A stretch of 46,205 bases of DNA, from NCBI GenBank assembly GCA_025358355.1, contig JANYJX010000066.1, positions 1 to 46,205 on the forward strand, given 5' to 3'. The notes beneath the pieces are model-generated. The model was not told where the DNA came from. It searched no databases and saw only the letters and a list, made by a program, of their open reading frames with translations. The position numbers and the translations under genes are program-made. Of the stretch, positions 1 to 7,014 are shown piece by piece. The stretch is from Actinomycetes bacterium. Lineage in GTDB: Bacteria > Actinomycetota > Thermoleophilia > Gaiellales > Gaiellaceae. Position 1 is the stretch's first letter; every line of letters starts with the position of its first letter.

Positions 1-2
1 GC

Positions 3-248
3 CAGATCGTGCGCCCCGCCCGCACAGACGAACCCGACAGCAGCGTTCAGCTCGCCCCGATCCGCCAACGGATCGAATCCGTCTTCCACACCTGCAAAGA
101 CCTACTCAGCCTCGAACGACACGGCGCACGCACCCCACGCACCCTGCGAGCCCGCATCGCAACACGGCTACTCGCGCTCGCCGCCTGCATCCAACTCAAC
201 CACCAACTCGGCCGACCCAGCCGCGCCATCGCCGACTACACCGCCTAA
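3..248 (+). CDS. Transposase C-terminal fragment (5' end outside window)
   Basis: The frame is open from the window edge to TAA at 246-248, so only about the last 81 residues are visible. They contain the IRQRIESVF, LERHGART and LALAACIQLNHQLGRPSR stretches. From memory these resemble the C-terminal end of DDE transposases of the IS982/IS4-like type common in actinobacteria; the exact family is uncertain. The acidic catalytic residues would lie upstream, outside the window. The element's right end probably lies just downstream, around 249-275, but the terminal repeat cannot be checked without the left end. It borders an accessory strip that contains DUF3800 and a decayed gene. Confidence 0.6.
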   Translation, partial: QIVRPARTDEPDSSVQLAPIRQRIESVFHTCKDLLSLERHGARTPRTLRARIATRLLALAACIQLNHQLGRPSRAIADYTA

Positions 249-455
249 CCCCGTGGCATCAAACCATCTAGGGCCGCACACCTTGACGTTGTGCACGGGC
301 GCACCGTGATCGAACCGCTTGGCGGTACGGCCGGACGAGCGGTACTCGGCGATCTCGCCGCGCGGACGCCGACGAGCGCCGAGGAGAGTGGATCCGTAGC
401 GGCAGCGCGCTCATGAACGACGCGGCCGTGCTACGCCAACTCTTCTTGTACGGTC

Positions 456-1151
456 ATGGGCCTCATGCTTGTCGCCTACATCGATGAGTCGTATGACAAT
501 CGGGAGTACGTCGGGTACTGGATGACGGCCGTCATCGTGCGCGAGAAGGCTCTTGCGACCTATTGGGAAGCGCTCTTGGCGATCGCGAACGGCCCTGGCC
601 TGGCGCTAGATACAGAGCTGCATGGGAGCGATCTCTTCCATGGAGACAAGGCGTTCAAGGGTATGAGTCCCAACGATCGGATAGCTGTCTATCGTCGTGG
701 GCTCGAGGTGGTCCGAGAGCATGCCCTCTGCGTCCTAGTTGCGGCGCATATCCCTGACTCTGAGGGAGCTCCATCGCTGATGGACTGGCGGATGTCGGTG
801 CTATCTAAGCTCGTGCCCGAGATTCAAAGAGTCGCAAGGGCGCAGAGCGAGTTCGTGGTTCTAGTGTGTGACGAGGAACACAGCACGACGTCGCGGGTCG
901 TCCAGTTGCTGCACGATGGCAAGGCGAGCTACGGCGTGCATGGGACTCCGATTCTCGAGACGGCAATGTTCTGCCGCAGCCAACACAGCCCTGGCGTGTG
1001 GCCCGCTGATCTTGCAGCGTTCCTAGAGCGCCGCATTGATCTTGGCTACGGCGACGATGCGAAGCGACGTTCAACTCTTCGACGTCTCAGAAGCATCTAC
1101 CAAGAGAAGCGCGAGGCGCCGGTAATCATCACCGGTACGTTTGTTGTGTAA
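456..1151 (+). CDS. DUF3800 domain protein
   Basis: This 231-aa protein has the DUF3800 pattern: YIDES at residues 8-12, a central HG at 56-57, CDE at 138-140 and ADLAAF at 184-189. The family is thought to adopt an RNase H-like fold with conserved acidic residues and often occurs in mobile or phage-associated neighbourhoods; its substrate is unknown. D10, E11, D139 and D185 are candidate metal ligands. The usual DESG is DESY here. ATG at 465 is an alternative start, with TACGGT 10 bases upstream. The gene is less GC-biased than the housekeeping genes downstream, consistent with acquisition. A hairpin begins 6 bases after its stop. Confidence 0.7.
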   Translation: MGLMLVAYIDESYDNREYVGYWMTAVIVREKALATYWEALLAIANGPGLALDTELHGSDLFHGDKAFKGMSPNDRIAVYRRGLEVVREHALCVLVAAHIPDSEGAPSLMDWRMSVLSKLVPEIQRVARAQSEFVVLVCDEEHSTTSRVVQLLHDGKASYGVHGTPILETAMFCRSQHSPGVWPADLAAFLERRIDLGYGDDAKRRSTLRRLRSIYQEKREAPVIITGTFVV

Positions 1152-1153
1152 AC

Positions 1154-1210
1154 GCAGAAAGCCGCCAAAGCGGCTTTCGCTGGTGGATACACGATTGGGT
1201 ACGTGCGATC
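1154..1210. repeat. 57-bp direct repeat, copy 1, with hairpin
   Basis: This copy matches 1336-1392 at 52 of 57 positions without gaps. Its first half is an inverted repeat, GAAAGCCGC (1157-1165), loop CAAA, GCGGCTTTC (1170-1178). The second half ends in TACGTGCGATC, identical in both copies. It lies directly behind the DUF3800 stop codon, so the hairpin could also end transcription, but no clean T-run follows. Confidence 0.85.
1157..1178 (+). terminator. Possible terminator hairpin after the DUF3800 gene
   Basis: A 9-bp perfect stem with a 4-base loop starts 6 bases after the DUF3800 stop. The right arm ends in TTTC and is followed by GCTGG, so the U-tract is poor. The same hairpin recurs at 1339-1360 with no gene in front of it, which argues against a simple terminator role. 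Confidence 0.4.
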
Positions 1211-1335
1211 CGATCGAAAGAGTAGCTCACCTACACAGACTGTGCAAGCAACGATCTACACAAGCAAACGTACGTTCTTCCATACACCAACCTCTACAAG
1301 CACATCTGCGTTGTCCTGCTAGATGCTCATTACAA
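1211..1335. other. AT-richer spacer between the 57-bp repeats
   Basis: This 125-base segment has no credible gene. It is clearly richer in A and C than its surroundings, with recurrent CTACA and CAAGCA words (CTACACA, CTACACAAGCA, CTCTACAAGCA). It also holds a perfect 10-bp palindrome, AACGTACGTT, at 1267-1276. It may be the interior of a small element bounded by the repeats. Confidence 0.4.
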
Positions 1336-1392
1336 GCAGAAAGCCGCCAAGGCGGCTTTCGCTGGAAGATACACGGTTGGATACGTGCGATC
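1336..1392. repeat. 57-bp direct repeat, copy 2, with hairpin
   Basis: This is the second copy of the 1154-1210 unit, in the same orientation. Its hairpin is longer: GAAAGCCGCC (1339-1348), AA, GGCGGCTTTC (1351-1360). The five mismatches between copies include an A-to-G change that adds a base pair to this stem. Bases 1393-1505 downstream show no supportable gene. Confidence 0.85.
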
Positions 1393-1505
1393 TAGATGCC
1401 TTATCGGCGGATCGTGGCAAAACGTGACTTCCCGGATGTCCCCCGCGCTGCGATGGCCATCTTCGGCATTCGAGCGTTAGCGGGACAGGGGTATAGCCTG
1501 GCGCC

Positions 1506-1747
1506 GTGTTCCTGGCCGTCAGCCTGCACTACCTGCTCCACTGGTCGACGGGTGGGGGTTTACAACTTTGTCAGCGGGCCGCTGGCCGACATCACGCTGA
1601 TCCGCGTTCGCCAGCACGCTCGTCCTCTGGCTCCGCAAGCACAACTGCCACGTCCACCGCTGCTGGCGGCTGAAGTGGCACCCTCACCCCGACCACGGGC
1701 ACCCGGTGTGCAAGGTGCACCACCCGGACGGCAAGATCAACGCCTAG
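1506..1747 (+). pseudogene. Small His/Cys-rich membrane protein gene, two frameshifts
   Basis: Three consecutive frames together read as one protein of about 79 aa. GTG 1506 opens a hydrophobic start (SLHYLLHWSTGG). A +1 shift in the G5 run at 1554-1558 leads to VYNFVSGPLADITLI. A second +1 shift near 1602-1603 leads to LVLWLRKHNCHVHRC, followed by HPVCKVHHPDG and TAG at 1745-1747. From memory this layout (YNF.SG..adi, one TM helix, RKHNCHV..CWR tail) matches a small protein family of actinobacteria and their phages with no known function. The tail has four Cys and many His, so metal binding is possible. Both lesions look like single-base insertions, so sequencing error is an alternative to true decay. 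Confidence 0.6.
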
Positions 1748-1768
1748 ACACCGGCTAAACCGGAATGC

Positions 1769-1774
1769 TAGTGT
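1769..1774 (+). promoter_or_regulatory. Putative -10 box (TAGTGT) for the CGNR gene
   Basis: TAGTGT lies 9 bases before GTG 1784. TAGACA at 1745-1750 sits 18 bases upstream as a -35 candidate. Transcription would start almost at the start codon, giving a leaderless or near-leaderless mRNA. Confidence 0.35.
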
Positions 1775-1783
1775 CGCGCGCCT

Positions 1784-2341
1784 GTGGCTCGCTTCGACTT
1801 GCCGAGCGCCGCACCGGAGCCGCTCAGGCTCGTGCAGCTCTTCGTCAACACCGCGTCGGTCGTCGAGCACCGCGTCGAATGGCTGACGACTCCGACCGAT
1901 CTCGAGACCTGGCTCGACGAGCACGGAGCGCAGCCGGCCGGCAAGCTGACCGAGGGCGATCTCGATCGGGCGCTCGCGCTCCGCGAGGCACTCCGCGACC
2001 TTCTCCGGCGCAACAACACGGGTGAGGAAGCACCAGCTGCCATAGCGGCTGTGAACGAAGCCGCGGTTCGCGCGCAGCTCGGGCTCGCGCTCGACGAGGC
2101 CGGAGTGCTTCGGCTCGATGTCCGCGGAACCGGTCTCGACGCCGCTCTCGGACGAGTCATCGCCGTCGGCTACGGGGCCATGCTCGACGGGAGCTGGGGC
2201 CGGCTCAAGTCTTGCCGAAAGTGCTGCTGGGCGTTCTACGACCCGTCGAAGAACCGCTCCGGCACCTGGTGCTCGATGCAGCTCTGCGGGAACCGGACGA
2301 AGACGCGCGCCTATCGGCGACGTAAAGCAGACGGGCCATGA
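1784..2341 (+). CDS. CGNR zinc-finger transcriptional regulator (ABATE domain)
   Basis: The 185-aa protein has an N-terminal ABATE-like region (LVQLFVNTAS near residue 17, helical to about 135) and a C-terminal CGNR zinc finger. The zinc ligands are C144, C147, C163 and C168, with the eponymous CGNR at 168-171 and an Arg-rich tail (RAYRRR). Such proteins are presumed DNA-binding regulators; the ligand is unknown. GTG 1784 is the first in-frame start after the -10 box. The stop overlaps the permease start (ATGA at 2338-2341), so regulator and transporter are translationally coupled, and the transporter is its likeliest target. Confidence 0.85.
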   Translation: MARFDLPSAAPEPLRLVQLFVNTASVVEHRVEWLTTPTDLETWLDEHGAQPAGKLTEGDLDRALALREALRDLLRRNNTGEEAPAAIAAVNEAAVRAQLGLALDEAGVLRLDVRGTGLDAALGRVIAVGYGAMLDGSWGRLKSCRKCCWAFYDPSKNRSGTWCSMQLCGNRTKTRAYRRRKADGP

Positions 2342-5300
2342 GCCGCGCCCGCGCCCCGCTCGTTGTCGCTGCGGCGAGGTTGCGCGCGCACCGTGGCCGC
2401 TCGTTGCTCGTTGCGCTCGGCATCGCCGCGACGACCGCGATGCTGCTCGGCGTGACGGGCGGCAGCCTCGTCGCGCGGGATCGATCCGTCGCGCGCTCGT
2501 TGAGTGCGCTCCCGGCGGGCGACCGGAGCTTCCGTGTCGACGCGTTCGGCCTCCCCGCCGGTGAGACATACGCGGCCGCCGACCGTCAAGCGACCGCCGC
2601 GCTCCACCCGCTTTCGCCGACGAAATCACTGCGCGCGACGTTCTTCCGCGAACTTCGCATCGACCGCGAGCTCACGCAGCTCGTCGGCCTCGACGGCATC
2701 GCCGGTTTCGTTCGCCTCCGCACCGGCCGGCTGCCACAGAACTGTGTTCCGGCGCGCTGCGAGGTGCTCCAGATCGGCGTCGGTGACCGGCAACGGCTCG
2801 ATGAAGGTGACATCCACCTCGTGCGCGTGGGCATTGCCGACTTGCCGGGGCGCGCGGTCTTCGGCGGCTCGCTTAGCACGACCCAGATCGGCGGCGACGC
2901 GCCCGTCTTGCTGGTCGCAAACGGCGGGCACGCTTTCGACGCGCTTCCCGCGTTCGACGGCATCTTCCGCACCTATAGCTGGATCGTGCCCGTAGATCCG
3001 GCCAAGCTCCACGTCTGGGAAATCACACGTGTGCTGGCCGACGAGACCCGCGCGCAGGGCAACCTGGCGCGCGTCGGCGATGTGTTCCGGCTGAGTGGGC
3101 CTGATCAGGCGCTGCTCGACGCGCGCGCGAGCGGACGCGTCTCGGCGCAAAGGCTCGTACTCGTCGGAGGCGAGGCGAGCGCGCTGCTGCTCGGGTTCGC
3201 GATCGTCGTTGCCGTCGGCATGCGGCGCGGGCTCGCGAGCGAGCGACGGCGGCTGCGGCAGCGCGGCGCGACGAGCTGGCAGACATTCCTTGCGGCGGCC
3301 GGCGAGATCGGCGCGCTGACCCTGTTCGGGACGTTGCTCGGAGTTGTTCTCGGCGTTGCGGTCGTCTCCGGCATTGCGCGAACGGCGGCTTCGCCCGCCG
3401 GCGGAGTCCTTGCCCATTCGCTGCGGTCGCCGGCTATTGCCGGCCTTGTCGTGGCGGTGTGGCTGATCTCGACTGCGGTACTGATCGCGGCAGCGCACAC
3501 GCGCGAGGGCGAGGGCGAGACTGCGACGCGTCGAGTTGGGCTGCTCGATGTCGCCGCGATCGGCGCGCTCGGAGCCGTGGTACTCGGCCTCTCCCGTGGC
3601 GGGCTCGACTCGTCCACGATCTCGTCCGGAGGCAACCGCGTGCTGTTGCTGTTGCTTCCCGGGCTGATCTGCTTCGTCGCCGCTGTTGCCGTCGCGCGGT
3701 TGCTGCAGCCGTTGATGCGTCTTGGCGAGCGATTCGCGCGCAGGAGCGGCGCGCTTGTTCCCAGGCTCGCGTTGCTCGCGCTCTCGCGGTCGCCCGCACG
3801 CACGAAGGCGACTGCAGCGTTCCTCGTCGTCGGCCTCGGGCTAGCGCTGTTCGCGGCGAGCTGGCGCGCAACGCTCGAGCGCGGCGCGCGCGACCAGGCC
3901 GCGTTCCAGGTGCCGCTCGAAGCGACGCTGACCGAGGGCACGTCGCTCGTTCAGCCGCTCGATCTCGCTTCGATCGACGGTTACAACCGGCTCGCTCCCG
4001 GAGTTACCGCGTTCCCGGTCGTGAGGCGGCTCGCGGATGTCGCCGGCGAGGGCGCGAGCGTGGCGAGCCCGACGCTGCTCGGCTTGCCGGCCGCCGCTAT
4101 CCGCCAGCTTCACTGGCGTTCCGACTTTGCCGGTGTCTCGCGCGACGAGCTCGGTCGCCGGGTTGGCGCCGACGGTCCGGCGGCGCTGCGAGGAGTGACG
4201 TTGCCGACGAGCGACGGCCGCGGAGAGCTCGCCGTGCAGGTCGCGGTCAAGGGCGACCCGGTGCAGCTCGATCTCGTCACGCTCGATCGGCGCGGCCGGC
4301 TGGACACGGTCACGCTCGGCGAGCACGGCGCCGGCACCTGGCGGCTGACGACACGCCTCGCGCCTGCGGTGACCGAGATCGTGGCACTCGAGATCTCGCT
4401 CGCGTCGAGCACACAGTTTGGCTACACGCATCGCGATGCCGAGGTCGGTGCGTCGTCGGTACCGGGCGGCTCGGCCTCGCTCGGGCCGCTGATGCTCGAC
4501 CGGAAGACAGTGACCGACTGGCGCAGGTTCGTCGGTCGCCATGGCCTGCTCACCGCCGCTCGCGCCGGCGGCGTAAACGTCACGTATGCGTTCACGGAGG
4601 GCCAGACAATGGTGCTTCGACCGCCGCAAGTAACCGACAACAGCCCGTTGCGTGTGATCGTGAGCCCCGAGATTGCCCGCTCGGTCGGGCCCCGCGGTTC
4701 GCTGGTTCTCGATGTACAGGGCACGCGCCTGCCGGCGACAATCGTCGCTGTCGCCGACCGGTTTCCAGCCTCGCAGGAGCAGGGCGAAGGATTCGTCGTT
4801 GCCGACGCGTCGCGACTGCGAACTGCGCTTGACGCTGACGTGCCCGGATCCGGAACGCCGGGCGAGGTGTGGCTTGCGGCCCGCGGCTCGGCTGCTCTCG
4901 ACGCGGCGCTCGCAACTCCGCGCTTCGCCGCGCTCGAGAAAGCGTCCCGCACCGAGATCGAGCGCGCGCTCGTCTCCGATCCGTTGGCGCGCGGGATTAC
5001 GATCGCGCTCGGTGTCGCCGCCGTGCTGGCGCTCGGGCTCGCGTTCGTCGGCCTCTGGATCGCGCTCGTCAGTGAGCTGGGCGACGAGCGTGGCGAGCTG
5101 TTCGACCTCGAAGCGCAGGGCGTCGCGCCGCGGATCTTGCGCCGCCAGTTCCGGGCTCGGGCGGCGCTCCTGCTCGGGTTTGCGCTCGTGGCGGGAACGG
5201 CCCTGGGCTTTGGGCTGTCACGGCTTGTCGTGTCGGCCGTCCAGGTCTCGGCTGGAACCGCGGCAGCCGATCCGCCGCTGCAGCTCGACCTCGGCTGGGG

Positions 5301-5418
5301 TGCCGCCGGGATCGCGGTCGCGGCACTTGCCGCAGCCGTCGCACTCGCCGTCGAGCTGACGACGCGCAGGGCATTCGGCGGGACGGCGCCGGAGCGCTCG
5401 GCGTGGAGCCTCGAATGA
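2338..5418 (+). CDS. FtsX-family ABC transporter permease (1026 aa)
   Basis: This large integral membrane protein has about ten predicted TM helices. One is at residues 24-47, a cluster of six lies between about 270 and 515, and three lie between about 885 and 1010. Two extracellular domains fill about 50-265 and 515-880. This is the duplicated FtsX/MacB-like layout, seen in exporters or lipid/lipoprotein-handling machines rather than importers. A substrate cannot be read from the sequence. It is coupled to the regulator upstream (ATGA 2338-2341) and to the ATPase downstream (ATGA 5415-5418), and no separate periplasmic adaptor is encoded nearby. Confidence 0.85.
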   Translation: MSRARAPLVVAAARLRAHRGRSLLVALGIAATTAMLLGVTGGSLVARDRSVARSLSALPAGDRSFRVDAFGLPAGETYAAADRQATAALHPLSPTKSLRATFFRELRIDRELTQLVGLDGIAGFVRLRTGRLPQNCVPARCEVLQIGVGDRQRLDEGDIHLVRVGIADLPGRAVFGGSLSTTQIGGDAPVLLVANGGHAFDALPAFDGIFRTYSWIVPVDPAKLHVWEITRVLADETRAQGNLARVGDVFRLSGPDQALLDARASGRVSAQRLVLVGGEASALLLGFAIVVAVGMRRGLASERRRLRQRGATSWQTFLAAAGEIGALTLFGTLLGVVLGVAVVSGIARTAASPAGGVLAHSLRSPAIAGLVVAVWLISTAVLIAAAHTREGEGETATRRVGLLDVAAIGALGAVVLGLSRGGLDSSTISSGGNRVLLLLLPGLICFVAAVAVARLLQPLMRLGERFARRSGALVPRLALLALSRSPARTKATAAFLVVGLGLALFAASWRATLERGARDQAAFQVPLEATLTEGTSLVQPLDLASIDGYNRLAPGVTAFPVVRRLADVAGEGASVASPTLLGLPAAAIRQLHWRSDFAGVSRDELGRRVGADGPAALRGVTLPTSDGRGELAVQVAVKGDPVQLDLVTLDRRGRLDTVTLGEHGAGTWRLTTRLAPAVTEIVALEISLASSTQFGYTHRDAEVGASSVPGGSASLGPLMLDRKTVTDWRRFVGRHGLLTAARAGGVNVTYAFTEGQTMVLRPPQVTDNSPLRVIVSPEIARSVGPRGSLVLDVQGTRLPATIVAVADRFPASQEQGEGFVVADASRLRTALDADVPGSGTPGEVWLAARGSAALDAALATPRFAALEKASRTEIERALVSDPLARGITIALGVAAVLALGLAFVGLWIALVSELGDERGELFDLEAQGVAPRILRRQFRARAALLLGFALVAGTALGFGLSRLVVSAVQVSAGTAAADPPLQLDLGWGAAGIAVAALAAAVALAVELTTRRAFGGTAPERSAWSLE

Positions 5419-6959
5419 CGCCGGCCGTCGATATCGACGAAGTCTTCGTCCTGCACCGCTTCGGCGGGCGAGGGATCGCCGCGCTCCAAGGGCTGTCGCT
5501 GCAGGTCGACCCGAGCGAGATCGTCGTCGTCGCCGGGCCGAGCGGGGCGGGGAAGACAACGCTGCTGCGCCTCCTTGCCGGGCTCGACACACCGTCGGCC
5601 GGTCGCGTGAGCGTGCACGGAGCCGACCTCGGCCTGCTGACGCCGCGCGCCGTAGATGACTACCGGGCGACGACGCTCGGTATCCTCGACCAGCACTACG
5701 CGCGCTCGCTCTCGCCCGATCTGACGTGCCTCCAGACGGTGGCGCTCCAACTCGACTTGGCGGGCGGCGACCCAGCGGCCAACAAGTCAGCCGCGCGCGA
5801 CTTACTCGACAGAGTTGGCCTCGCCGATCGGGCTGAGGCGCGCCCCGGCGAGCTCTCGGGCGGTGAGCAGCAGCGCGTCGCCGTCTGCGCCGCTCTCGTT
5901 CATCGCCCCAAGTTGGTGCTCGCCGACGAGCCGGCCGGTGAGCTCGACGAGGAAAACGCGGAGGTCGTCTACCGGCTGCTCGACGAGCTCGTGCGTGACG
6001 CCGGCGCGACCGCTGTCATCGTCAGTCACGACCGCGCAGCCGAATCGATCGCCGACCGTTTGCTCCAGATCCGGGACGGTCGAGTCGTCGAAGAGGCGAC
6101 ATCCGGCGGCGCCAGGCAGCTGGTCGTGGGCCACGGCGGCTGGGTGCGGATTCCCGAGCCGATCTTGCGCGAGCTTGGAGCACCGCGCCACCTCGCGGCC
6201 GCGCCGCACGACACCGGCATCGTGCTCGCCGGCCGCGGGAGTGACACCTCCGCGATCACCTATGCCTCGCCACGAATCCACGTCACCGAGAATGCGCAGC
6301 CAGTCGCTGAAACCAAAGCCGTCGCGAAGCGCTTCGGCGCCAGAACCGTCCTCGACGCACTCGACTTCCAAGCGCGTGCAGGCAGCTTCAGCGCCGTCGT
6401 CGGTCGATCGGGCAGCGGCAAGACGACGCTGCTCCACATCCTCGCGGGGCTGGAACGGCCGGACGAAGGGGACGTGCAACTAGCAGGCGAGTCGCTTGTT
6501 GGCCGCACGCGACACGAGCTGGCCGAACTGCGCCGCCGGCATGTTGCCCTGGTGACGCAGGAGCCGGGCCTCGTTCCGTACCTGAGTGCCCACGAGAACG
6601 TCGAGCTCGGCCTGCGACTGCGGCACGCCCAGGGCGACCTTGCCGCTCGCGCCCACGAAGCGCTTGAGGAAGTCGGCCTGAGCCACCGCCTGAACACAGC
6701 CGCGGCCAGGCTCTCGGCCGGCGAACGACAGCGCGTCGCGATCGCGCGAGCTCTCGCTGCCACTGTCCAGCTGCTCCTCGTCGACGAGCCAACAGCCCGG
6801 CTCGACGAGGCAAACGGACGCGCCGTCTGTGCGCTACTCGCCGCCGCTGCGCACGATCGAGGGCTCGCCGTCGTCGCAGCCACCCACGATCCAGTCCTCG
6901 TCGAGCATGCCGACCTCGTCGTCCGCATCGACGGACTGACACATCCAGGTTGTTCTTAG
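5415..6959 (+). CDS. ABC transporter ATPase with two fused nucleotide-binding domains
   Basis: The 514-aa protein contains two complete ATPase domains. The first has Walker A GPSGAGKT (41-48), signature LSGGEQ (147-152) and Walker B ADEP (D171, E172). The second has Walker A GRSGSGKT (330-337), signature LSAGER (433-438) and Walker B VDEP (D457, E458). Both belong to the LolD/MacB-like group that works with FtsX permeases. Most such systems use a homodimer of a single-domain ATPase, so here a 1:1 complex with the 1026-aa permease is likely. ATG 5415 overlaps the permease stop; GTG 5403 in the same frame is less likely. Confidence 0.9.
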   Translation: MTPAVDIDEVFVLHRFGGRGIAALQGLSLQVDPSEIVVVAGPSGAGKTTLLRLLAGLDTPSAGRVSVHGADLGLLTPRAVDDYRATTLGILDQHYARSLSPDLTCLQTVALQLDLAGGDPAANKSAARDLLDRVGLADRAEARPGELSGGEQQRVAVCAALVHRPKLVLADEPAGELDEENAEVVYRLLDELVRDAGATAVIVSHDRAAESIADRLLQIRDGRVVEEATSGGARQLVVGHGGWVRIPEPILRELGAPRHLAAAPHDTGIVLAGRGSDTSAITYASPRIHVTENAQPVAETKAVAKRFGARTVLDALDFQARAGSFSAVVGRSGSGKTTLLHILAGLERPDEGDVQLAGESLVGRTRHELAELRRRHVALVTQEPGLVPYLSAHENVELGLRLRHAQGDLAARAHEALEEVGLSHRLNTAAARLSAGERQRVAIARALAATVQLLLVDEPTARLDEANGRAVCALLAAAAHDRGLAVVAATHDPVLVEHADLVVRIDGLTHPGCS

Positions 6960-6978
6960 TCCGTCGAAGCCGGATACT
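6950..6978 (+). promoter_or_regulatory. Putative promoter of the liv operon
   Basis: TTGTTC (6950-6955) and GATACT (6973-6978) are separated by 17 bases, placing the transcription start about 30 bases before livJ. The -35 box overlaps the end of the ATPase gene. The match is moderate. Confidence 0.35.
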
Positions 6979-7003
6979 TCTGCCCTGCATCGTCGAGCAA
7001 ACC

Positions 7004-7010
7004 AAGGAGG
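7004..7010 (+). promoter_or_regulatory. Strong ribosome binding site of livJ
   Basis: AAGGAGG ends 4 bases before GTG 7015 and fixes that start. Such a strong Shine-Dalgarno is rare in this window and fits high expression of a binding protein. Confidence 0.7.
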
Positions 7011-7014
7011 AAGT

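Noticed and set aside
250-430. Open frame on the minus strand reading RGEIAEYRSSGRTAKRF
   Set aside because: It looks protein-like, but I cannot assign it, it has no clear start, and it continues as antisense of the transposase; not strong enough for a gene call.
1213-1289. Possible tRNA (TAGCTCA box and ACCA end) in the repeat spacer
   Set aside because: The would-be acceptor arms do not pair and no proper T-arm exists; the word match is chance.
1592-2629. 345-aa open frame on the minus strand
   Set aside because: It lies opposite the CGNR gene and the permease start, with Arg/Ala-rich content typical of high-GC antisense shadows.
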